Shown here: positions 1 to 6,811 of the stretch, one piece after another
Layout: every line of letters starts with the position of its first letter
How positions within the stretch are numbered: position 1 is the stretch's first letter
Origin: a virus
Direction: 5' to 3' (one strand)
IMG/VR virus record: IMGVR_UViG_3300034073_003542
Coordinates: 1-64,000 of that record
Length of the DNA stretch: 64,000 nt
Position numbers and translations under genes: made by a program
Notes under the pieces: generated by a model
Seen by the model: only the letters and a program-made list of their open reading frames with translations
Databases searched by the model: none
Told to the model about the DNA's origin: nothing

Positions 1-1
1 A

Positions 2-694
2 CCCGCGAGGATTGGGATAGACAGCCAGGGTGGAGGTGTGGCTATCGAGGAAGCTCTACATGATCCAGACAAAATGGGTGATGGTGAGGTTCCTATTTGG
101 CCCATTATTGATCCTATGAAAGAAAAAGACACGGACGACAAACAAGGATTGCATATCTTAGAATTGGTTCAATTTGCTAATGCCGATTGGACCGCCAAAG
201 CTAATCATGGCCTAAGAAAAGACTTAGAAGATAAAGCTTTACTATTCCCTAGATTCGATAATTTAACCTTGGCCTTCGCCCTAGAACACGAAGGAAAGAA
301 TGTGTTAAATGACGATTTTACGCCCCTTTATGATAGTTTGAGCGAATGTATTCTTGAAATCGAAGAACTTAAAAATGAACTAACAACCATTGTCATGACA
401 CAAACAAGTAACGGCCCCAATGCTCGTGATCGTTGGGATACGCCAGAAAAGAAGCTTACAGGTAACCGTAAAGGCAAAATGCGCAAAGACCGTTATAGCT
501 CTTTGATAATTGCCAATATGATCGCCCGCCAAATTTCCAGAGCAACTGGTGCAGTAGACTTTGGATGTATTGGAGCTAATGCCGCAAACGTAGTAACCAA
601 CAAAAAAGATAGTAACGATCTATATAAGGGTCCAGACTGGTACACAAGAAACGTGAATCAAGCCAACATTTTTCAGGGAATATATCGAAAATAA
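2..694 (+). CDS. terL: Terminase large subunit, C-terminal (nuclease) part, truncated by window edge
   Basis: The reading frame is open to the left edge, so only the C-terminal part is visible (the GTG at 38 is not the real start). The visible start, IGIDSQGGGVAIEEAL, looks like the first acidic strand of the RNase H-like nuclease of large terminases. A late KDRYSSLIIANMI segment matches the usual last acidic motif, and an ERWDTP-like RDRWDTP lies between them. Terminase nucleases cut concatemeric DNA to start and end packaging at the portal. The next gene is a portal, as expected. The ATPase domain would lie upstream of the window. Family assignment is by motif and synteny. Confidence 0.78.
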   Translation, partial: PARIGIDSQGGGVAIEEALHDPDKMGDGEVPIWPIIDPMKEKDTDDKQGLHILELVQFANADWTAKANHGLRKDLEDKALLFPRFDNLTLAFALEHEGKNVLNDDFTPLYDSLSECILEIEELKNELTTIVMTQTSNGPNARDRWDTPEKKLTGNRKGKMRKDRYSSLIIANMIARQISRATGAVDFGCIGANAANVVTNKKDSNDLYKGPDWYTRNVNQANIFQGIYRK

Positions 695-783
695 GCTATA
701 TTTGTGTAATTGATAGATGATTAGATTACATTCCAATTAACTAAATTTGTCATTAAAAATCGCCCAAGAGAGACCAAAAAGTT

Positions 784-2982
784 ATGGCAAGACGCAAAAC
801 TAAAGAAGAAGTAATAAAGCCACAAAATATTGTGCCACCAGAAGCTTATGTAACATGGGGAGACGACAAAGAATCACAAGAAAAAGCATTTAAAACCCTG
901 GGTAAATCTTTAGATGAATATACCGTTATTCAAAGATCCGAAGGAAATATGCGTTATCGTACGGATTATTCAAACTTGGATGGTCCTACAGGCGGTCGTC
1001 CAGGATTAACAAAAGGAGATTATTACGCGTTTCGTCCAGAAGAAGCTCCTCCTTATTTAATCAAAAATATTTTACAGAGAAGCGATCAGATCTATCAAAA
1101 TAATGGATTGATTAAAAACGTTATAGATTTAATGGGCGATTTTGGAAGTCAAGGAGTAAGACTCGTTCATAGAAATAAAAAGGTTGAGCGATTTTATAAG
1201 AAGTGGTTTAAGAAAGTTAATGGGAAAGAAAGAAGTGAGCGATTCCTAAATAATTTATATCGTACTGGCAATATTGTGATTGATCGTCAAACAGCAAAGG
1301 TAAATGTAAAAGTAGCTAAACAGCTTTATCAATCTCTCGGAGAAAGCGATACACAACTCACAAATATAGATCCACTCATACAGAAAAAAGAAATTCCGTG
1401 GAAGTATACATTTATTGATCCAGTTTGTGTCGATGTGTGCGGAGGGGCATTAGCATCATTCCTACACGACAGATACTACGAAATAAAACTTCCTGCTAAA
1501 CTTCGTAAAACAATAAACAATCCAAAGAACGACGCCGAACAACTAATTGTTAATGGTCTTCCGCAAGTAATCAAAGATTCTGCAAAGACTGCAAAAGGAG
1601 TTATGCTTGATCCATCCAAAACTTTAGTATTCCATTACAAAAAAGATGATTGGCAAACCTGGGCTTTCCCTATGGTTTATTCAATCATGGATGATATTGC
1701 TATTGTGGAAAAGTTAAAGTTGGCTGATATGTCCGCGTTAGACGGAGCTATTAGCAACATTCGTATTTTTAAGATTGGTAATCTAGAATGGAAAATTGCT
1801 CCGACACCAGAAGCTACTGCTCGTTTAGCAGCAATTCTTGGAAATAATGTGGGCGGCGGAACAATGGATCTTATTTGGGGTCCAGATATTGAGTTGATTG
1901 AAAGCAACACTAATGTTCATAACTTTTTGGGTGAGAGTAAATATATTCCACATTATAATGCTATTTATGCTGGTCTTGGTATTCCTCCAACTTTAACAGG
2001 TACATTCGGAGCAGCAGGAACAACTAATAATTTTATTTCTCTAAAGACTTTAACACAAAGACTTCAATATGGTCGTGAGGTTTTAACAAAGTTTTGGGAA
2101 GATGAAATTGCTTTAGTACAAAAAGCTATGGGCTTTGCTCATCCGGCTAAATTAGAATTTGATCGTATGGATTTAAGTAATGAAGACGCAGAAAAGGCGT
2201 TACTAATTCAATTAGCTGATCGCAATATTGTTAGCGATGAATTTATTCAGGCTCGTTTTGGGGCTGATAACGAGATTGAAAATACTAGACTTAATAGAGA
2301 AACTAAGGCCAGAAAATCTGGGCGTATGGTCAAAAAGGGCGGTCCTTGGGCTAATCCAGAATTTGATAATGATCTTAAAAAGATTGCTCTACAACTTGGT
2401 ATTGTAACTCCATCAGAGGTTGGTTTAGAGCTAGAAGAAAAGAAGAAGGGCGAATCTAATCTTATTGAAATGAAAGACAAATTAGATAAAGAAAGTCTAA
2501 AACTCAATATAAAAAATAAAGAAATCAATAAACCTTCAGGTGTTCCAGGGCAAGGTCGTCCAAAAAACGCAACAGATACTAAGAAAAGAAAAACAAAAAC
2601 ATTCAGCCCACAAACTGGTGCAGAGTTAATTGTATGGGCGACTAAGGCACAAGATAAGATTAGTGAATTAGTCAATCCTATCTTATTAGATTTCTACAAA
2701 AAGAAAAACGTAAGAAGTCTTACACAAGCTGAATATAAAGAATATGACATAATAAAATCGAAGATTTTATTTGGATTAGAACCATTTTCATCAGTAACTC
2801 AAAACTCGGTAGCGTCTATGCTTGAAAAAATTAATGATCCAAAACTAAATAAAATGACAATTTTATTTGAGAAGTACCAAAAATCGCTATCGGCTAAACT
2901 TAATGATGAACTTGTAGCAACAGATAATAATGCAGCAAAAGCTTCATTTTACTATTTGGTGTATAATCAAAAAGCACAATAA
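784..2982 (+). CDS. Portal protein
   Basis: At 732 residues this is long for a portal. Residues about 90-200 (ending near YRTGNIVIDRQ) and the central part resemble the portal core: a helical segment with an isolated basic FYKKWFKK stretch, then the crown and wing region. The Lys/Glu-rich part after about residue 540 includes a low-complexity linker (residues 555-610) and a helical tail. Portals form the dodecameric DNA channel at one capsid vertex and dock the terminase. Position between terminase and the protease/scaffold gene supports the call. An 89-base gap precedes it, and the ribosome site (agagag) is weak compared with later genes. Confidence 0.72.
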   Translation: MARRKTKEEVIKPQNIVPPEAYVTWGDDKESQEKAFKTLGKSLDEYTVIQRSEGNMRYRTDYSNLDGPTGGRPGLTKGDYYAFRPEEAPPYLIKNILQRSDQIYQNNGLIKNVIDLMGDFGSQGVRLVHRNKKVERFYKKWFKKVNGKERSERFLNNLYRTGNIVIDRQTAKVNVKVAKQLYQSLGESDTQLTNIDPLIQKKEIPWKYTFIDPVCVDVCGGALASFLHDRYYEIKLPAKLRKTINNPKNDAEQLIVNGLPQVIKDSAKTAKGVMLDPSKTLVFHYKKDDWQTWAFPMVYSIMDDIAIVEKLKLADMSALDGAISNIRIFKIGNLEWKIAPTPEATARLAAILGNNVGGGTMDLIWGPDIELIESNTNVHNFLGESKYIPHYNAIYAGLGIPPTLTGTFGAAGTTNNFISLKTLTQRLQYGREVLTKFWEDEIALVQKAMGFAHPAKLEFDRMDLSNEDAEKALLIQLADRNIVSDEFIQARFGADNEIENTRLNRETKARKSGRMVKKGGPWANPEFDNDLKKIALQLGIVTPSEVGLELEEKKKGESNLIEMKDKLDKESLKLNIKNKEINKPSGVPGQGRPKNATDTKKRKTKTFSPQTGAELIVWATKAQDKISELVNPILLDFYKKKNVRSLTQAEYKEYDIIKSKILFGLEPFSSVTQNSVASMLEKINDPKLNKMTILFEKYQKSLSAKLNDELVATDNNAAKASFYYLVYNQKAQ

Positions 2983-3004
2983 ACAACAATAATGCGGAGA
3001 AATT

Positions 3005-4618
3005 ATGGAAATTGAAATTTTCCCACAAGAGCGTGCCGACAATTTATACGACAGAATACTGTCGAATACATCCGTTTCTTATAGTAGTCTAGCAGAGCCT
3101 TGCTCTAGTGACCACTTAAGAGACTTTAATATTTCACATACTGTAGCATCATTAAATGATTATGATCTATATCATGTGCAGTCAATACTAGTTAGTACTA
3201 TTTGGAATAAGAATGACGATGTTTTTGATGCCTTAGAAACATGGCTCGCTCGTCATAGTCCAGAACATAAACCAGCAAATCTTAATCATGACGAAAAAGA
3301 AATTGTTGGACATATTATATCAAATATTCCAGTTACAGTTGATGGTGGAATTATTCCAGAAGATATAAATACTAGTGAATTACCTGTAAAATATCATATT
3401 TTAACTGGTTCTGTAATCTATTTAGCTTATCGTGAAGAAGATCTAAAGGCTAGAGCATTAAAACTTATAGATGAAATTAAGGCTGGTGAAAAGTATGTAA
3501 GTATGGAATGTTTATTTAAGAATTTCGATTATGCTTTAAAGCCTATTAATGCTGGCCCAGAAACTGAATATAAAATTATCACAAGAAATAAAGATTCTGC
3601 TTATTTAACAAAATTTTTGAGAGCTTATGGCGGTAATGGTGAATATAATGGATATAAAGTAGGTAGATTATTAAGACAAATTACTTTTAGCGGAAAAGGA
3701 TTTGTTGATAAGCCTGCTAATCCAGATAGTGTTGCTTTTATTATTAGTGATTACGAAGCCGAACCAGACATTGAAATCTCGATAAATAATCAAGTTGCCG
3801 CAAACGATATTAAAAAAAATGATGAAAAAATCGACGATATAGAGAATTTGTGTGTATCTAATAATCAGACCCAAAACAACGAAACGGAGAATATTATGAC
3901 AGACCAAGACCTTAATGATATCAAATTAACTCTAGCTGAAATCAAAAACGTCTCAGTTGCCAAGAAAGATTGGGAAGAAGAGATGAAGAAGAAGGACGAA
4001 AAGAGCAAGGCTCAAGAAGAAACTATCGCTGAATTAACAGCTAAGGTTTCTGCTGCTGAAGCCGCTCTTGAAGTTGCTAAGGCTGAACTTGATAATATTA
4101 AGCAAGTTAATGAAGCTAGTGTTTCGGCTCTTAATACAAGTATTGCCGAAAAAGAAACTGTCATTACTGAAAAAGAAGCAGCTATCGCCGAATTAACTGC
4201 TCAACTAACCGCTGCAAATGAAGCCATTGCTGCTTACAAGAATAAAGAAGATGAAATGGCTAAAAAAGAAAAAAGTATGAAAAGAACTGCTAGTTTAATT
4301 GAAAATGGTGTAACATCAGAAGTAGCAGTAACATATGCTGAAAAGTTCTGTGACCTAGACGATGAAACATTCGATAGTGTTACAAGTTTATTAGCAGCAA
4401 AAAAGACTGTTGCAGAAACGGTAGCAGAACCAGTTGTTGAAGAACCAGTTGTGGAAAATTCAACAGTTGCTAATGCTGACGAAAGCATTTTGGAGAACGT
4501 AGAAGTTACTTCAGAAGTAAATTTGGCAGTAGCATCGGAAGTTGAAGATCCAATCGCTACTACTCGTGAAGCATTAGTTAATTTCGTATCCAGCAAATTA
4601 GTAAAATCAAAGAAGTAA
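3005..4618 (+). CDS. Prohead protease fused to scaffold protein
   Basis: This 537-residue protein has two parts. Residues about 1-260 look like a phage capsid maturation protease: a KYHILTGSVIYLAY strand with His131, a YVSMECLF segment with Ser166, and a conserved-looking stretch ending FSGKGFVDKPANPDS. His131 and Ser166 are my candidates for the catalytic pair, not proven. Residues about 298-440 are a Glu/Lys/Ala-rich coiled coil typical of scaffolds, followed by a Val/Glu-rich tail. A strong ribosome site, gcggaga, precedes ATG 3005. Proteases of this kind cleave scaffold and capsid delta domains during head maturation. The gene lies between portal and decoration/capsid genes, and an internal start at 3896 is annotated separately. 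Confidence 0.7.
   Translation: MEIEIFPQERADNLYDRILSNTSVSYSSLAEPCSSDHLRDFNISHTVASLNDYDLYHVQSILVSTIWNKNDDVFDALETWLARHSPEHKPANLNHDEKEIVGHIISNIPVTVDGGIIPEDINTSELPVKYHILTGSVIYLAYREEDLKARALKLIDEIKAGEKYVSMECLFKNFDYALKPINAGPETEYKIITRNKDSAYLTKFLRAYGGNGEYNGYKVGRLLRQITFSGKGFVDKPANPDSVAFIISDYEAEPDIEISINNQVAANDIKKNDEKIDDIENLCVSNNQTQNNETENIMTDQDLNDIKLTLAEIKNVSVAKKDWEEEMKKKDEKSKAQEETIAELTAKVSAAEAALEVAKAELDNIKQVNEASVSALNTSIAEKETVITEKEAAIAELTAQLTAANEAIAAYKNKEDEMAKKEKSMKRTASLIENGVTSEVAVTYAEKFCDLDDETFDSVTSLLAAKKTVAETVAEPVVEEPVVENSTVANADESILENVEVTSEVNLAVASEVEDPIATTREALVNFVSSKLVKSKK
3896..4618 (+). CDS. Internal in-frame gene: scaffold protein alone
   Basis: Inside the protease/scaffold gene, codon 298 is an ATG preceded by acggaga with a 5-base spacer. 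This is nearly the same ribosome site as those of the protease gene (gcggaga), 4651 (gggaga) and 5135 (gggaga). Translation would give a 240-residue protein made only of the coiled-coil scaffold part and its acidic tail. Lambda C/Nu3 uses the same arrangement to make many scaffolds per protease. The start falls just after the predicted protease domain and before the coiled coil, as expected. Seen: site and frame. Inferred: use in vivo. Confidence 0.6.
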   Translation: MTDQDLNDIKLTLAEIKNVSVAKKDWEEEMKKKDEKSKAQEETIAELTAKVSAAEAALEVAKAELDNIKQVNEASVSALNTSIAEKETVITEKEAAIAELTAQLTAANEAIAAYKNKEDEMAKKEKSMKRTASLIENGVTSEVAVTYAEKFCDLDDETFDSVTSLLAAKKTVAETVAEPVVEEPVVENSTVANADESILENVEVTSEVNLAVASEVEDPIATTREALVNFVSSKLVKSKK

Positions 4619-4650
4619 TCACTTAACAATAACATATAGGGAGAAACAAC

Positions 4651-5103
4651 ATGGCTCTTAAAACAGATCGTATCGTATTAGACACTGACGTATCATTCTT
4701 CATGAACACAGACGAAGAACGTGGTGGTGTTGCTTGCGTTGTAACAGCTGGTAGTGGTGTTAGCATGGACGATGCCAATGCTGTTGTTGAATATGCTGCT
4801 GCTGTTTCTGGTTCAAAACCAATTGGAATTTTAATGAATGACGTTGTTGATATTGACGTAACTCGTCAACATATCAACTTCCAGAAAGACGAAGTTCTAG
4901 TTGGTAACAAGGTTTGCTTACTTCGTAAGGGCCAAGTTACTACCAATATGATCGTTTCTGGTGCTACTCCTTCTGCTGGCGATGACGCTTATGTTGGCGT
5001 TAGCGGTTTGATTGGTACAAGCGCAACTAATGCCGTTAAGATCGGACAATGGTTGAGCAGCAAAGATTCCGATGGTTATGCAAAAATTGCCGTAAATCTA
5101 TAA
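4651..5103 (+). CDS. Capsid decoration / stabilisation protein
   Basis: A 150-residue protein directly between scaffold and major capsid genes, with a strong ribosome site (tagggagaaacaac). It is rich in Val, Gly and Ala and predicted to be mainly beta, with a DEVLVGNKVCLLRKGQV segment typical of small beta-barrel head proteins of the DUF2190 or lambda gpD type. Such proteins bind the outside of the expanded capsid shell in many copies. Codon use (many GCT, GTT and CGT codons) resembles the capsid gene and suggests high expression. The exact family is not recognised; placement is the main argument. Confidence 0.55.
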   Translation: MALKTDRIVLDTDVSFFMNTDEERGGVACVVTAGSGVSMDDANAVVEYAAAVSGSKPIGILMNDVVDIDVTRQHINFQKDEVLVGNKVCLLRKGQVTTNMIVSGATPSAGDDAYVGVSGLIGTSATNAVKIGQWLSSKDSDGYAKIAVNL

Positions 5104-5134
5104 TTTAAAAATCTAACACAATAGGGAGAAAAAC

Positions 5135-6142
5135 ATGTCACGTATCGAAAAATTTCAACCAACTCCAGAGTTAACAGACCTTCTTAAAAAGAGCGGCAGT
5201 GCTAACCAGCAAGAATCCTTGGCTGCTAGTGCAGAAATCGCCAAGGCTATCACTGTTCCTCTACGTAAGGGTGTTATCAGTGGTGAAAATACTGGCGGCA
5301 TCTTTACTCCCGTTAAGTTAGAACCAGGCGCAAGTCCAGAGTTTCCTCTTGACTTCCTATCTCCTGGCTCAGAACGTGATCACGTTGCTTACACAATTCC
5401 TAATCATGGCTACATTCCACAACGTAGTGTTGAAGGCGACTACGTTATGGTTCCAACCTACGACGTAGGTTCAAGTATCGACATGAACTTGAAGTACGCT
5501 CGTGACGCTCGTTGGGACGTTGTTGGTCGCGCAATGGAAGTTCTTAACGGAAGCTTCGTTAAGAAGATGAATGATGATGCATGGCACGTTCTTCTAGCTG
5601 CTGGTGTTGGTCGTAACATCGTTGTATACGATAGTGACGCTGCTGCTAATCAGTTTACAAAGCGTCTTATCAGTTTGATGAAGACTGTTATGCGCCGTAA
5701 TGGTGGCGGAAATAGCACAAGCCAGAATCGTGGCACTTTGACCGACCTATATCTAAGTCCAGAAGCTATCGAAGATATGCGTAACTGGAATGTTGATCAG
5801 GTTGATGAAGTTACTCGTCGTGAGATCTATACCGCTGCTGATGGAACGTTGAATCGCGTGTTTGGCGTTAACCTTCACGACCTCGACGAACTCGGGGTTG
5901 GTATGGAATATCAGTTGTTCTATGAAGACGTTCTTAGCGGAACTCTTCCTGGTGGCGACAGCGAAATCGTTGTTGGTCTTGATCTATCGAAGGATGATGC
6001 CTTCATGATGCCTGTTCGTGAAGAAGTTAGCATCTTCGAAGATCCAACCCTTCATCGTCAACGTCGTATGGGATGGTATGGATTCGGAGAATGGGGTTTC
6101 GGCGTTCTCGACAATCGCCGTGTCATTCTTGGTTCTCTATAA
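5135..6142 (+). CDS. Major capsid protein (HK97-type fold likely)
   Basis: 335 residues, behind a strong gggaga ribosome site and followed at once by a terminator. Late features fit HK97-like coat proteins: a long helix (residues about 125-150, the YARDARWDVVGRAMEVL region), a TDLYLSPEAIEDMRNW segment, and a terminal beta region with repeated aromatic-glycine pairs (GWYGFGEWGFG). No long N-terminal scaffold (delta) domain is present, which agrees with the separate scaffold. It should form the icosahedral shell. Position after scaffold and decoration genes and before head-tail connectors supports it strongly. Confidence 0.8.
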   Translation: MSRIEKFQPTPELTDLLKKSGSANQQESLAASAEIAKAITVPLRKGVISGENTGGIFTPVKLEPGASPEFPLDFLSPGSERDHVAYTIPNHGYIPQRSVEGDYVMVPTYDVGSSIDMNLKYARDARWDVVGRAMEVLNGSFVKKMNDDAWHVLLAAGVGRNIVVYDSDAAANQFTKRLISLMKTVMRRNGGGNSTSQNRGTLTDLYLSPEAIEDMRNWNVDQVDEVTRREIYTAADGTLNRVFGVNLHDLDELGVGMEYQLFYEDVLSGTLPGGDSEIVVGLDLSKDDAFMMPVREEVSIFEDPTLHRQRRMGWYGFGEWGFGVLDNRRVILGSL

Positions 6143-6173
6143 TTCTGATTGTCCTACAATCAAACAAAGATCT

Positions 6174-6197
6174 AAGGCTGCTTTCGCAGCCTTTTTT
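6174..6197 (+). terminator. Intrinsic terminator after capsid gene
   Basis: An 8-base-pair stem (aaggctgc / gcagcctt) with a tttc loop runs straight into six T residues. It lies 31 bases after the capsid stop codon and before the connector gene. Confidence 0.85.
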
Positions 6198-6263
6198 CTT
6201 TGGTATAGGGAAACGGTGTATACTTTATTGACCTGTCCTTCCGACACATAAGATGAGGTATAT

Positions 6264-6794
6264 ATGTACTGGGAACCAGAACTACTAATTATGATCAGGG
6301 TTTTAATTAACGATCTAGAAAGTCCATCTACATATTCTGATGCAAGAATAACTCAATTAGCTGTTGTTTCAGCAAAATATGTGCTACAAGATGCTACTTT
6401 AGCAACTAGTTATACTATTGACGTTGTTAATGAGACAATTACTCCAGATCCAGCAGACCCAAATACTAGAGACGAAGTTTTCTTAGGTTTAATAGGAATG
6501 AAAAGTGCTTGTTTATTAGATCACAGTACTTATCGTACTAAAGCGGCCCTGGAAGGCATTAGCACGCGATTGGGGCCAGCAGCATTAACAATTGGAGGGA
6601 ATCTATCTGGATATAAAACCTTGCTTGAAACAGGTCCGTGTGCCTTATATGATCAACTTATACTTGATAATAATATGGGTAATGTGTTGACTGTTCGAGC
6701 CGTATTAAGTCCATTTGTTGGAAATAATTTTGATCCAATAAATATACTTGGAAATCGTGGATCTTTTGGGTTAGGTGATCCTAATAGATATTAA
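6264..6794 (+). CDS. Head-tail connector (adaptor) protein, putative
   Basis: 176 residues, first gene after the capsid terminator. A gatgagg ribosome site 6 bases upstream of ATG 6264 decides the start. The N-terminal half (IRVLINDLESPSTYSDARI...AKYVL) is helical, like gp6/gp15-type adaptors that bind the portal crown and seal it after packaging. The loop with DPADPN and the helical EVFLGLIGMKSACLL region fit this too. The C-terminal third is Gly/Asn-rich. I infer function from length, helical pattern and position. An alternative is a head-closure protein. Confidence 0.5.
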   Translation: MYWEPELLIMIRVLINDLESPSTYSDARITQLAVVSAKYVLQDATLATSYTIDVVNETITPDPADPNTRDEVFLGLIGMKSACLLDHSTYRTKAALEGISTRLGPAALTIGGNLSGYKTLLETGPCALYDQLILDNNMGNVLTVRAVLSPFVGNNFDPINILGNRGSFGLGDPNRY

Positions 6795-6811
6795 GAAATT
6801 TTGGGGGTTTT

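Noticed and set aside
6018-6251. Open frame of 77 codons across the end of the capsid gene
   Set aside because: It runs through the terminator hairpin, has no ribosome site and shadows the capsid gene.
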